Assembly (NCBI GenBank): GCA_036971615.1
Contig: JAYKKR010000034.1
Span: 62,001-126,000 of the forward strand
Source: Amyloporia xantha
Lineage: Eukaryota > Basidiomycota > Agaricomycetes > Polyporales > Adustoporiaceae
Length of the DNA: 64,000 nucleotides
Direction of reading: 5' to 3'
Every line of letters begins with the position of its first letter. The stretch's first letter is position 1. Shown piece after piece: positions 1 through 12,490 of the stretch. The notes below the pieces were generated by a model that was not told the DNA's origin, did no database searches, and was given only the letters and a program-made list of their open reading frames with translations. Position numbers and translations under genes: made by a program.

Positions 1-1415
1 TTGGGATCAAAGAAATCGCAAATAGAAACCTATCCTACCGTTCAAGCCGACCTCTCACTCGTTAAGCAACAATCGCATGCTGAAGGAATAGAAGCTCCGT
101 TTGACGTCGACACGGCTGCAATACATTCAACAGAATTCGCCGAAAATGGTTAGAATTCATCTCGCAACCCATCAACTGCTCGTTATCCTACTAGATGCTT
201 GAAGTACTGCTCTCATGAGTATGAGATCTCACCCATTAGGGTGAAGTGTAGTTATTTTTGGTGTTGAACTTTGCTCATTCTATCATCGATAGATGAGAGA
301 ACTTGTTCGATGAGGACTGTTAGGCAGTATCAGTAAAAATGAATTTTTGACAATATGCCTACCAATCTCTGCTCAGAATAGAGGCGCGTGTGCACCTGAC
401 ATGTCTCGGTTGACAGGATCCTATCCGATCGGACGCGGCATATGGGGACGACATCGGAAGAGACGCTCACTAGACTAGGTTTGCCCGCGCAAGACTGCTG
501 AACACCCTCGAAGGGGGATTTCGAAGTGTTCACAACTCCGGCTCCAGCTCCAAGAAGACAGAATCATGAGTTGGCCGAAAACCTTAGAAGCAGAAGAGCA
601 GCGATACCCGCTTCAGGAGCAGTCTATTAACAGAAAGTGGACACGCACGTTGAATGTAAAGAGGAAGCATATGAGCGCAGCAATCGCTTTGTGTAACCGC
701 AATGATAATATCGCACTACGAGCTGTTCTGAGTGTCATAATGCCCTCTCTGCAGCCATCACAGACAGATCCTGTGAAGGACTTCTTGATGGATATGGCCG
801 AGAATGCAACAGTATACCAACGCTGCCCTTTTATTTCTTCATTGCGTGAATTGATTTGACACAAAGTTTACTGTCCTAAATTGCGTGCATCGGAGGTCTG
901 GAACAGGATGACCAAGGGACAGACTCACTGATGCTATTATGAGGTTGGGGTAAGGATACTCATCGCCCAGATTATGGGGTGCAGGGAAATAATTCCGGAA
1001 TAGAATGACAGAGCTGCGCCGCGTACCGCCTTCTTGTTCATGTAAAAGCCTTGAAGGTCCTATCGCTTTAACTCGCGGGCATTGGTGCCGAGAGCTTGAG
1101 AAACTTGATCCACGAAGCATAACTGTGACATTTAGAATATCATGCACTGGAGAAGTATACGAGCTCAAGCTAGCGTTCCCTTGTTCCATTAAATTGCAAC
1201 TCGAACAAAAGTGAAATGGGTGCACACTGCACAGATTTCAACACGCAACGGAGAGCGTCTAAAACACTGCGAAGATCCAAGCGCCGAATCCCGATATAGA
1301 CACCGATCGTATACACAAATCACGTGCTTACCAACATCAAGACTGACTCGAATTTCTTGCGCTCGACGCTTGCTCGACACCACCGAATCACGGCGACTAC
1401 GACTGTTACCTCACC
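1..1415. other. No recognisable gene; upstream region of THR4
   Basis: Only short open frames under 130 codons occur here on either strand, and none joins to another through phase-compatible splice sites that I could find. The longest on the plus strand (566-859, 97 codons) resembles no family I know. The last few hundred bases must contain the promoter of the threonine synthase gene starting at 1416, but no clear TATA box was seen. Confidence 0.5.
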
Positions 1416-3333
1416 ATGCGGTATATTTCCACTCGGGGAGGGGACCAGCTACTCTCATTTGAAGAGGTCAATCTTCAGGCTCATGACATTGACCTTCCTC
1501 TGAATCGGAATCTCACAATTACAGACGGTCCTCGCCGGCCTTGCTCCGAATGGTGGTCTCTACATTCCGGAGTCAATTCCATCTCTCCCACAAAATTGGC
1601 AGAATAAATGGAGGAACCACTCGTTTGTGGACCTATCGGTCGAAATCCTGTCCCTGTATATTGCACCGGAGGAGATTTCCCGCGCGGAGCTGCGTGCACT
1701 TGTCGAAAAGTCATACCGTACATTTCGTCACCCTGACATCGCTCCCACTAAGAAGCTCAGCGAAAAGACCTACATCCTCGAGCTCTTTCATGGCCCAACA
1801 TTTGCGTTCAAGGATGTTGCCCTGCAGTTGCTGGGGAACTTGTTTGAGTTTTTCTTGTTGCGGAGAAATGCCCGTAAAGCTGCAGGAGAGAAGCAGGAGA
1901 GATTGACGGTTGTTGGTGCGACGAGCGGAGACACGGGAAGGTATGTTGCTAACCCAGCGTTGTTTGGCCTTGCCACTCAGACATAACTAAATTGACCGTC
2001 TGGATAGTGCCGCGATTTATGGGTTAAGGAATAAGGCAAACATCTCGATATTTATTCTCCATCCAAAAGGACGGGTTTCACCCATTCAAGAGGCACAGAT
2101 GACCACCGTCACCGACGCCAACGTCCATAATCTCGCCGTAAACGGTACGTTCGACGATTGTCAGGTGGGTTATTACGGACTCTTTCTTCGTCCAAGAGCT
2201 CAAATAGCCTTCTTTGCAGGACATCGTGAAAGCGCTATTTGCGGACAAAGTATTCAATGAGACACACCGTCTCGGCGCAGTCAACTCCATCAACTGGGCG
2301 CGCATCCTGGCACAAACCGTCTACTACTTCCTCGCCTACTTCCACGTACAGCCCCAGCTCCCCACAGGAAGTCAGCTCCAGTACGTCGTGCCTACAGGAA
2401 ACTTCGGCGACATCCTCGCGGGGTACTACGCCAAGCGCATGGGGCTCCCGATGGCACAGCTCGTCGTCGCGACGAACGCAAATGACATCCTCGCGCGCTT
2501 CTGGCGGCACGGAGCGTATGAGAAGGTTGACTCTGCGTCCAGTGCGTCTGGGGCTGCTGCCAACGGTGCATCGGACGGGAAGCAGGCCACGGGTGGGGTA
2601 AAGGAGACGTTGAGTCCCGCTATGGACATCCTCGTCTCAAGTAACTTCGAGCGGCTGCTGTGGTACCTCGCGTATGAAGGGGCGACGGAGACGGGTTCAC
2701 AGGCAGAGCGCATGCGGGCGGCGGGCGCCACGGTGGATGGGTGGATGGGGAAGGTTAAGAGCGATGGACGGGTGGAAGTGCCGACGGCAGTGTTGGAGCT
2801 CGCGAGGCGAGATTTCGTCGCGGAAGCGGTTTCAGACCAGCAGGTAAGCGCAATTTGAGTAATGCGGATTCCTTCGCTGACCAAGGGTCACCCGTAGACA
2901 CTAGAGACGATTCGATCGTACTACCACTCGGAGCCTTCCTACATCGCAGACCCACATACGGCGGTGGGGCTAACTGCAGCTCGAATTGTCGCAGAGCACA
3001 AGTGAGCTATTCATCGCCTTCAATTTTGTTCCTTTCTGATGGAGACCTGTGTCTTACTCTGTTCTTCCCAGTCGGCCATCGACGACTCAGATAGTCCTGT
3101 CCACTGCCCACCCGGCGAAGTTCTCCGATGCCGTCACGCGTGCGCTTAGCGCCTCGCCAGGCTTCGAGTTCGAGCGGGACGTACTTCCAGAGGAGTTCAA
3201 GGGCTTGCTGCAGAAGGAGCGTAGGGTGATCGATGTGAAAGCTGCAGATGTCGAGCTGGTGAAGAATGTCATCGTGGACTATGCAGAGCCAGAGAGTAGC
3301 GGGGAGGGGGGTGTACCAAAAGCCAGTGTATGA
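1416..3333 (+). CDS. THR4: Threonine synthase
   Basis: Converts O-phosphohomoserine to threonine with pyridoxal phosphate, the last step of threonine biosynthesis. Six exons are supported: 1416-1466, 1525-1940, 2008-2164, 2220-2843, 2898-3001 and 3072-3333, giving 537 residues with all phases consistent, close to the usual fungal length (about 515). The start matches the family N-terminus (MRYISTRGG, then FEE). The PLP motif HGPTFAFKDVALQ places the Schiff-base lysine near residue 113. The loop VVGATSGDTGSAA binds PLP phosphate, and VVPTGNFGDILAGY and STAHPAKFSDAV are further conserved blocks. A low-complexity Ala/Ser insert (residues about 310-335) lies before SPAMDILVSSNFERLLWYL. The first intron starts GTCAAT, a weak donor, but joining there restores the family sequence. 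The gene converges on the minus-strand C2 gene with about 340 bases between stops. Confidence 0.95.
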
Positions 3334-3670
3334 ATTCTCTAGCGGTTAGAAGTAGATTGAAATTTGTACATTCACACTTGTCATTTCAGTGGCTGCTCCA
3401 TACGTACAGTAATAGTCCGTCTGAAGAAAAACGAACGTGAGATGAGTGACGTCGAAATCATCTCCAATTAGACCAGTATATTAACACATGGTAGGTACAC
3501 TATTCATACGAGATTGCAATCTATGATAGCAGTCCGAGTGAGAATGAGCGAAGAAAGATGACTAAATGATGCTAAATGAAACCATATGCGGGACCAAAAC
3601 GAACGAGTACCACCGCAAATTCATCGCCTATGTATATAACCAATCATTGAACGGTCCGTAAAACCAAGGA
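3334..3670. other. Convergent 3' intergenic region
   Basis: This stretch separates the stop codons of THR4 (plus) and the NT-C2 gene (minus). It is AT-rich with no open frame of interest and presumably holds both polyadenylation regions. Confidence 0.5.
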
Positions 3671-5240
3671 TCATGCATGGATCACCCCCGCTTCCTGCTG
3701 GGGCATCTTGAACGCCCGCTGTGCAGGGGTACTAGGACGGCTCCGAGCCTTCCGCCGCCACCACGTCTTGCGTCCATCTCCTTGCCCTTGTCCCATCTCC
3801 ATCGTGGCGAGCTCTGGGGAGCTGTCCACCGGATGCTTCTCCACGGTCACTCTGCTTGCACGGTCCTCGCCGCTGCTCGTGCTGCGCATTGATACCTGCG
3901 CCAAGGACAGCGAGTCGCTCGACGCGTCGTCCCGCTGCTCTTGTGCCCGAGGCACAGGCGGAGGCGCGAAATACGTAAACGGCGACGGCGCGATTCGTGT
4001 GGAAGGCAGGGGGTTGAAAAGCGTCTCGATTAGGTCTTCTGTCGAGCGCAGTCCTGCGGATGATGCAAGCTTCTCGCCATCTGCGGTGCCATCGCTATTC
4101 ATGAACGCGTGATCATGTGGGTTGGACATCGTGGGTATACTGGTCGAGTTCGCGCGCAATGCTCGTTCGGAGAAGGTCATTGTTCGAGAGCAGACCGGTA
4201 ACCGAGGCGAGAATCTCGCCCTTGCGCAGTGGGGGTGGACGATAGTGCTTTGCACCACCGGCGTACTCCAGCTCAATTGTTAGCTGCCAAGGATATTAGT
4301 AGAAAAGAATCGAATCAAAAGATAGAAATAACTCACCTTTAGTGTGGCATTCGTCTTGCTCTCACGCAGGAGATATCGCCGGGTGACAGGTCCAGCATCC
4401 GCATACTCCGCCAGATTCAAATAGACTGCGCCCAGCCGTGGCTGTCGAGGAGAGTCAGGATCACCCGGTATCACTCGCTACAACAGTGTTAGCTATCAAT
4501 CGAATTCGGCGATCGGTAAGACCCACCTGCATCACGACCAACTTCAAATCATTGGGCAGGAGGTCCCCCGTGTCCCGGTGCACGTCCATCTGTACTAACA
4601 CGTTCACATCGTGGTCCCATTTCACGTTGTAACTCTGCAGCGGTCTCCACGACGTCGTCCCCTGTGCGACAGACCGCGTTGTAGCTGTGGAAGCCGTCGA
4701 CATTGTTGGTTGTACAGGGCCAGGGACGGGCGTCACTGGTGGTACAGCGGTACCGGGGTCTGTGAGCAGATCGCCAGACGAAGAATGCCCTCGAGCAGTC
4801 GGAGGAAAGCCTTCATCGTCTGTGCCCTCGTCCTCCGGACCACTGCTCCCCATAGCCTCATCATCGTCGGCACCAGCCTCGCCCTCTGCCGGAGTGACCT
4901 CGATCGCGAGACCGGGATCTGACGCCCTACTCTTCCCCTTGTTCCGGGATGACCACGATCGGTTTCCCTTCATCTTCGACAGCAGCCCGGAACGCGACTG
5001 TACATTCTTGAACTTCCACCGCACGGCGAACTGGCCGCTCATAAGGGGGACATTGGAGAGCTGCTCGATCCGGACATGAACCTCAAAGAGCGCGTGCTTG
5101 GGGATCAGTTGGCCGAGTTGGGAACGCAGGGCATGGGGTAGGACATGCTGCTGCTCAGACACGTTGGTGATTTCGCTCGCGCTGGAAGTGGAAGCGGCGC
5201 TGGGTGCTCTGGAGGGGTTCTTCATAGTTTCATGAGACAT
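3671..5240 (-). CDS. NT-type C2 domain protein (EEIG1/EHBP1 N-terminal family)
   Basis: Four exons read on the minus strand: 5240-4527, 4477-4337, 4283-4141 and 4094-3671, giving 473 residues. The segments FEVHVRIEQLSNVPLMSGQF, AVRWKFKNVQ, NVKWDHDVNVLVQMDVHRD, GAVYLNLAEYADAG and RRYLLRESKTNATLK follow the pattern of the NT-C2 domain found in EEIG1/EHBP1 and plant PMI1-like proteins. That domain is thought to bind membranes or membrane-linked partners. An acidic Ser/Pro-rich insert (about residues 105-205) interrupts the domain. The C-terminus is disordered with basic runs (KTWWRRKARSR). The last intron (4140-4095, 46 bases) is the shortest and is chosen because it alone keeps the long 3' frame open in phase. 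The gene is divergent from the F-box/WD40 gene. The exact role in fungi is unknown to me. Confidence 0.75.
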
Positions 5241-6042
5241 TGGGGCAGAGTGGCATAGATTATAGCAAGGAGAGACATGCCGCCCGTAGGCCGCTCAAAT
5301 GATAGGGTTGAATCCTAGCGCCGGTCGCCGGTGATGCAGAATATGAGCGTCGTCCGCCCTGCCCGGCTTCAAATCGCTGTTGGGCACAGCTTCGGGGCAA
5401 CAGGAGTCCCGGAGGGTAGATCAGTCGCTGCTCGCTGCCTGTTCTCTGGTGGATATTGTGAATTAATAGAATCCAGAGGGGGCAGCAATACAAGGGATCG
5501 ATACCAGCCGTAGACCAGCCGCCAACCAGTGAAGTTGTCGTGAATGGGGAGAGAAAGGCGCAGTACTCGCACTCGGCGCTCTGGGGACCGAGCCCTCTTC
5601 CGTGCGTGACAGTGTCACATTGAGAGTGACGTGGTGTGACTCCCGCTTGCATGCATGATGAAACCCGTCACACCTCACGGTTGTTCACCACCACCATCGT
5701 GCGACGAGGCAGGCTATTCCGCACTTCTCGTCTTCTTTCATTCCCCGTTGTCTCGGCCTTAGTTCGTTTAACAAAGGACCTTCAACGACTGCCTTTACTA
5801 TTCACGATTGCGACGTCTCGAACGCGAAATATCCGCTCGAATTGCCACCAGTGGTGTTCAAGTTCGTCGTCGCTGGCCGGTCTTTACGACAGAAGATACA
5901 AACCTCTCAGTGTTATTGTGTTGGTGACAAAGGCTTCTATCATCTTTCATTGTCATATCCTGATTGACATGATATCAGACGATCTCAGCGGCGCACATTC
6001 TATAGCCCAACCAGTTGTAACGATACGACCTGACTCTCCGCC
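5241..6042. promoter_or_regulatory. Divergent intergenic region
   Basis: About 800 bases lie between the starts of the minus-strand NT-C2 gene (5240) and the plus-strand F-box/WD40 gene (6043), so it must hold both promoters and 5' leaders. The bases from 5680 to 6000 are pyrimidine-rich, as is common near fungal transcription starts. No specific site was identified. Confidence 0.4.
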
Positions 6043-8738
6043 ATGTCCACCTCACACAACATCACGTCCGACGAGGCTGAACGCACCCCGCGTTTTAGCA
6101 GAGCGTACAGCTCTGTTCTAGGATCTCCCTTCCTCACCACCTCCGATCTACCTCATGACAGCGATCTCCTTGCTCCTTCGGGCGCACAAAGCGGCCAGTC
6201 GTCGTATATCCACACGCTCACCGCCGATGAGATGGAACAAGTTGACGGCGCGTTCGCAGCAGTGCCACGCGCCTTCACTGTGACGCGCCCGCCATCACCA
6301 TCTCTGAGCTTCCGCACGGACAGCTACTCCATCATCAACTGGAATCCTGAAACTGTCACGTCCGCATATGCTGATGAACGAACGCCGCGTTGTTTGTCGT
6401 CCGGCCGCCGTGCTTTATCTGGTTATCATCCTTATTCCACTTCGCATTTCCCCTCAAACAGCGGACCGTCAACTCCTTCGCCCCTCAAGCCATCGAGAAG
6501 CCTGACGCTTGGCATAGGTATTATTCCCCGGATCTGGGACGCTCTGCGTGAGGGCTCGCCCGGGAAGAAGGGCAAACGCCGTCCGGGTTTGCCCTCTGCC
6601 GCAGTATGGCGCGAGGGCACGGTCATTGATGACGAGTATGGGGTTGGGGAGTACGTCGATTATTTGAATATGCCCCCATTAGACGGCGAAGAGGGCGAGC
6701 TGATAGATGATGAGGCGTGCTTCATTGATGCCACCCGCATCACCGGCACAGGTCAGTCCGTGATTTCTTTCGACATTTATGCGTTCTGGTCTTCTTCAGT
6801 ACCTTCCTACATGACCATACCTGCATCACCCGCGGGTATGTTCATTGAACGGCGACGTACCAGATAAGGAGCTGATGTTGACAATGCTCATTCATGTCAA
6901 GGCAACCCCAAAACCAGGAGCCTGTCTGACGTAGACCCATTGACGGCGCTGTCCTTTGTGGCAATTAGATCAGTGGTTGCCTTGTGCACGGGGCTGCTTC
7001 TTGTTCATCTGTAATTTGTCAATTCCGCATAATCAGTCACCTCATGGACCTCCTGCATTTCTCGCATGTTTTCGTATTCCTTGTTGCAAAATAGGGTGTT
7101 GACTGTGATATCGTTTGTCTGCTTCGTACAGACATTGTTGGACATCTTCCCACCGAACTCGCCCTCCACCTACTCTCCTTTCTTGACCTTCCCGCTGCGC
7201 TGGCGTGTCTCCGCGTCTCCAGGTTTGTCTTCATACATGTACCTGTAGCTCTTCAACTCACATTGTCTGTCTGACAGGCTTTGGAATCGCCTAGCACGAG
7301 ACAACTCCGTCTGGCGCGCCCTTTTTGAGCGGCGTGAAACGGATGGATGGCGTGTTGATCTTCGGCGTGCAGCAACGCCCACTCCTCTCCGCGGATTACT
7401 CACCGCCTCGCGACTGCTTGTCCCATCGCCTCTGGAAATTGATTGGTACAGGACGTATTGGACCAAATCTGAACTTGATCGACGGTGGACGGCGCCAGGC
7501 AAGACTGAGGGTGCAGTCGCATGGGAGCCGAAAGTGCGGCGCATCTCTGGACATCTGGACAGGTAAGTCGCGCGGAACTCGGTGTGTTTCGCTACCCTGA
7601 CCTTACCGTGGCGGCATAGCGTGTACTGTCTTGAATTCGACTCGTCACGCATTATCACGGGGTCGCGGGACCGCACAATCAAGGTGTGGAGCCTACGGAC
7701 TGGTCGGTGCCTTGCGACGTTTGCAGGACACCGTGCGAGCGTCCTGTGTCTCAAGTTCGATAAGGATTGGGATATCGGCGATGTGGATGAGACCTATTCG
7801 TTTAATGGAGACGACGAACGGGCGGCGTGGAGGAAGGGCTTCATGGTAAGCGGGTCGAGCGACTGCTCGGTGTGCGTCTGGTCGCTTTGTTCAAGGCCCG
7901 GGATAGGAGGTGGAGAGGATAGTGAGATCACTGCAGAAGTCACGGCCGTGCTTAGAGGTCACTCTGGGGGTGTGCTCGATTTGAGGATCGACTCCAGGTG
8001 GATCGTCAGCTGGTGAGTTATTAGTATCACATTAGTCGTCGACAGCTTGGCTTACGGTTGACACATGGCAGTTCTAAAGACGCGCTAATACGCGTATGGG
8101 ATCGGAAAACGTTGCAGCTGCATTGCACGTTCCGTGGGCACGAGGGTCCTGTCAATGCTGTCGGTCTACAGGCAAATAGAGTGGTGAGTGCCAGCGGAGA
8201 TGGGAGGATGATGTTGTGGGACATCATGACCGGAGAGCGTCTCAGAACGTTTGAAGGTCACGATCGTGGCCTTGCGTGCATCGAGTTCAAGGTGAGTTGT
8301 TTATAAGTGTTTCAGGCGTGCTAGAACTCATCCATTTGTAGGATGATATGATAGTCTCTGGCTCGAACGACTGTAAGATCAAGATATGGTCTGCGTCGAC
8401 TGGTGTCTGCCTGCGTACGCTAGTTGGGCACGAACACCTCGTGCGCGCGTTGTCCTTTGATCCACGCAGTGGCCGCCTTGTGAGCGCGAGCTATGATCGC
8501 TCGGTCAAGGTTTGGGATCTGCACAGTGGGAAGATGCTTCGCGAGTTCCGTGGCTGCCATGTGAGCCACATTTTCGATGTCAAGTTTGATCAATGTCGCA
8601 TTGTCAGGTGAGCTTCTCGTGGCTACGCTATATAGATTGCGCCCTTCTGACTGCCTCTTTCGATATAGCACATCGCATGACCGGAAGATCGTCGTATTGG
8701 ACTTCTCTGACGGCCTGGACGTGTCGCTGTTTGTCTAA
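6043..8738 (+). CDS. F-box and WD40-repeat protein (SCF substrate adaptor type)
   Basis: Seven exons with consistent phases: 6043-6751, 7132-7222, 7278-7562, 7620-8012, 8072-8291, 8342-8607 and 8669-8738, giving 677 residues. The first 236 residues are disordered and Ser/Pro-rich. An F-box follows (GHLPTELALHLLSFLDLPAA, then CLRVSRLWNRLARDN, about 240-275). Then at least six WD40 blades can be read, with endings such as GSRDRTIKVWSLRTG, GSSDCSVCVWSL, DALIRVWDRKT, GDGRMMLWDIMTG, GSNDCKIKIWSASTG and ASYDRSVKVWDLHSG. This is the Cdc4/Met30/Fbw7 architecture, in which the F-box binds Skp1 and the propeller holds phosphorylated substrates for ubiquitination. The first intron is 380 bases, much longer than the rest; it is inferred from phase and could hide a small exon. 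The substrate cannot be told from sequence. Confidence 0.85.
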
Positions 8739-9052
8739 CATTATCCAATTGACCTGTCGCAATCCAAACATATTTATTCTCGATGGCTGACTTCACCTTC
8801 ATGTTACGCGCGTCGCGCATCATTCACACGTTCTTGCCAATTCGACATTCATTGTGCATTCCTTCGTTCTCTTGCATTCCATCGCTTCGTGTATACCCAC
8901 CTCCCTTGACCGTCTTGGACCTTCGCATTATGTACTGTCCATAGTGTACTCATTTACATATTCAGTTTCATTGTTGCAATCGTCCGGCAAAAAGCTGTAT
9001 ACCAGATTGTATATTCATCGCTGTCTTCCTGCACTCGGCCTGTACAAAATGC
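8739..9052. other. Intergenic, 3' region of F-box/WD40 gene
   Basis: Nothing recognisable was seen apart from the likely polyadenylation region of the upstream gene. The inverted-repeat arm begins close to 9053. Confidence 0.4.
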
Positions 9053-9585
9053 CTTCGCGTCAAGTACAGGTCAACTTGAAGTAGACAAACCAGATGCAGA
9101 AGACAGACTTGCATCAGCTACTGCTATTATATGTTTCGACGTTATTAGAGCATTCTTGAACGCAGACATATTTTGTTTGACTTACCACTGCCCTTGACAC
9201 AGTGGTCCCCTTGGACAGGCGCCTGTATAAGACCCATCAATATCACGTGCAGTCGGTGCAGCAGTCGTGAAATTTTGTCTTCGTCGTCTCTGATGCTGTA
9301 TTCGTCGTCGCTGACGGTGGCCAGCTACTGCTAGCTTGTCTACATGGATCAACATATCCACATCTTACTTGAAACGACAAGACAGATTGTCAGTGTGAAG
9401 ATTGCATTATACGACAAAGTTACCACGCCATTCCTGTACCTATCGAAGTACATCTTCGATTGGTATAGAGTCTCAGAAAGTACCATCCTGTCCTGTGCTT
9501 CGTCTATGAGCCCTCGACCAACTCTGAACCAATTTGAGCGATCACCAAAGGCGAAGCTTCCCTGGACATACTCTGGGACCACGTG
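9053..9585 (+). repeat. Left arm of an inverted repeat flanking IDP1
   Basis: This segment matches the reverse complement of 11897-13877 once a 1.4 kb insertion in that copy is removed. Strong shared blocks include CAGATGCAGAAGACAGACTT (about 9092) and TGGATCAACATATCCACATC (about 9343), with the region around CTTCGCCTTTGGTG (as read on the minus strand, near 9550) also shared. The arms differ by scattered substitutions and small indels. The left arm ends about 200 bases before the IDP1 start codon. On the minus strand this arm carries an open frame with a coding look (GSFAFGDRSNWFRVGRG), but that frame is broken in the other arm. The family is not recognised. Confidence 0.85.
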
Positions 9586-9784
9586 AACCTCACCGTGGGT
9601 GATGCTGACTCCCCGTGAACACCATCGGGCGCAAAGCCGAGAGCCTCCTGTTGTCTCGAAGCACACTCGAAGCAGGCTTGAGTAAGGCCTGAGTATATAG
9701 CAAGCGGTAGCGAAGCTCTCACTGCGTGCTGCTAGCCCGAGTACCGTCAGGACCCGGTCGTACTCCCCCTGAACTCCATCTATC

Positions 9785-11793
9785 ATGATGAGTGCAATGT
9801 GGCCACGCTCCATAGCCTATGCCAGGCTCGTGAGGCAGTCGCCGACCTTGTCTGTAGCTGGTGTCCTTCGCCGAGGCTTTGCGAGCAGCATATCCAGGAT
9901 GCGTGAGCAAAATCAACTTTATCGGAGTCGGGATGAAGCGCTGACCGACTGAATGCACTCATGGCACGATTCTCGGTCGCCTTCGATCTGGGGTAATGCG
10001 GGGCGTCATCGAATTTGACTGTTCGGTCGAAAAACCTACGGATATCAACTGCAGAAGAGAAAATTGTCGTCAAGAATCCGGTGGTAGAGCTCGATGGCGA
10101 TGAGATGACCAGGATCATTTGGAAAAAGATCAGGGAAGAGGTACGCCGTCTCGCCGCTTGATACAATCCAGTATTATCCGACCCTGCCAAACCTTTCGCA
10201 TAATCCAACAGCTTATCCTTCCCTATCTTCAACTGGACATAAAGTACTTCGATCTCGGCCTCGAGCATCGAGATGCAGTGCGTGTCCTGCCCCTCCCACC
10301 TATGTCCTGACCTCATCCGTCCGCCTGTGTACCTGTCCGCAGACCGACGACCAAGTAACGGTCGCGTCGGCCGAGGCGATCCTCAAATACAGCGTGGGCA
10401 TCAAGTGCGCGACGATCACGCCGGACGAGGCCCGTGTGAAGGAGTTCAGCCTCAAACAGATGTGGAGGAGCCCAAACGGCACGATCAGGAACATCCTCGG
10501 CGGCACGGTCTTTCGCGAGCCTATCATCCTGCAGCGCATCCCACGCCCGGTGCCCGGGTGGACGAACCCCATTGTGATCGGGCGACATGCATTCGGTGAC
10601 CAGGTGGGTGGCATGGCATCGAGCGAGAGGGGGAGCGAGCTGATGCGGGTTGGGGGTAGTATCGCTCAACCGACTTCGTTGCGCCAGGCCCGGGAAAGCT
10701 GCAGCTCGTTTACACACCCGCGGACGGCGGCGAGCCGACGGTAATGAATGTTTATGACTTCAAGGGCAAGGGCGTAGCCATGAGCATGTACAACACCGAT
10801 GATGTAAGATTTCTCCTATTTCTCCTCCGTCGGGGTACTCACGTTTTATCTGCGCAGTCCATCACCGGATTCGCACATTCGTCTTTCAAGATGGCGCTGG
10901 CGAAGAAGCTGCCGTTGGTGCGTCCAAATATCAGGAGGAGGTTGTGCACCGTCTAACTGATGATGTCTGCAGTTCATGTCGACGAAGAACACTATCCTGA
11001 AGAAGTACGACGGCCGGTTCAAGGACATCTTCCAAGATGTCTACGAGTCGTACGTATCACGCTCTCCCATTCACTCTTGAGCTCCTCACGTATCATTCAC
11101 GTTTCTAGAACGTACAAGTCGCAGTTCGAAGCTGCAGGCATTTACTACGAGCACCGACTCATTGACGACATGGTCGCGCAGGCGATCAAGTCCTCCGGCG
11201 GGTTCGTCTGGGCGTGCAAGAACTACGACGGTGACGTCCAGTCCGACATCCTCGCTCAGGGCTTCGGAAGCTTGGGCATGATGACGAGCGAGCTCATTAC
11301 TCCGGACGGGAACACTGTCGAGAGCGAGGCCGCACACGGTGAGGATGCCTATTGGACATTGTCTTGCTATTCAACCCTTGCTAAAAATTGCTTCCTTGCT
11401 GTTTCTCAGGCACTGTCACGCGGCACTACCGTGAATGGCAAAAGGGCAACGAGACGTCGACGAACCCCGTCGCGTCGATCTTTGCATGGACGCGGGGTCT
11501 CCTGCACCGTGCGAAGCTGGATAACAACGACGGCCTGAAGGCGTTCTGTGAGGACCTCGAGGCAGCATGTGTTGAGGTGATCGACCAGGATGGCATCATG
11601 ACGAAGGATCTCGCGCTCGCGATCCACGGAAAGGGCATGAAGCGGGAGCACTGGGTCGTTACGGACGTGTACATGGACGCAGTGAACGTGAGTGCATTTT
11701 GCGTACAAGTCAAAGCTCGAGCGGCGCTGATAACTACCGCTTGATTTTCAGAACAAGCTGAAGCAAAAGATGGCTGCAAGGGCGAAGCAGTGA
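9785..11793 (+). CDS. IDP1: NADP-dependent isocitrate dehydrogenase, mitochondrial
   Basis: Oxidatively decarboxylates isocitrate to 2-oxoglutarate and makes NADPH. Ten exons join in phase: 9785-9902, 10055-10140, 10212-10277, 10343-10603, 10660-10803, 10858-10917, 10973-11049, 11109-11338, 11410-11687 and 11752-11793, giving 453 residues. Exon 1 encodes a basic, acid-free leader ([14 protein letters not shown], then LRRGFASS), a typical mitochondrial presequence. In-frame ATGs at 9785, 9788 and 9797 are all possible starts. Family blocks follow: [43 protein letters not shown] (the active-site GRHA arginine is present), [55 protein letters not shown] and [14 protein letters not shown]. The gene sits between two inverted repeat arms, with the right arm beginning about 100 bases after the stop. 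Confidence 0.95.
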
Positions 11794-12490
11794 ATGGAAG
11801 TGAACAGTGCTGGATGATCTATCGACCATGTTGTGTTGCTAGCTTGATTTAGTTTTGAAAATATCAGTCCCTGCATCACCATACAAGCTGCTTCGCATTG
11901 CCGTATGTCTACGGAAGCTTCGCCTTTGGTGATCCCTCAAATTGGTTCAGAGTTCGTCGGAGGCTCATATACATAGACGAAGCACAGGACAGGATGGTGT
12001 CCTTTCTGAGACTCTGTGCCAAGCGAAGATGTAGTTGCGCCACGATCATGGCACGATGGTATCATGGTACAGGAATGGCGCGGTAACTTTGTCGGATCAT
12101 GCAATCTTTACACCGACAATCCGACTTGTCGCTTCAAGTAAGATGTGGATATGTTGATCCATGAAGACAAGCTAGCCTCGATCAGTAGCTGGCCACCTTC
12201 ACAGACGACGAAGACAGATTTTCCAGCAATCTGCAAAACGATAGGCCACCGCCAGGTTTCACAAAACATGCACGTGGGAGCGGTCCGGGGAGCTGTAGGC
12301 TCTAGTACAGCGGACTATGGAGCTCTTGCCGAGAGCCATTTATACGGCATTTCTATTTATGGGACACAGATATCTGTTTTTGGAGTAAATTCGGAGCAAA
12401 AGGCTAGCTATTGGAGTCGGTACGTTGATGGCTGCACTTTTTGGTGGCGCCAGACGACATTGAAGCCCTCCCGGGGGTGTCACATGCTCG

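Noticed and set aside
566..859. 97-codon frame upstream of THR4
   Set aside because: No family resemblance, no splice partners, and overlapped by open frames on the other strand of similar length.
7170..7754. 194-codon minus-strand frame
   Set aside because: It lies antisense to well-supported F-box/WD40 exons and introns and has the Arg-rich composition expected from the complement of that coding strand.
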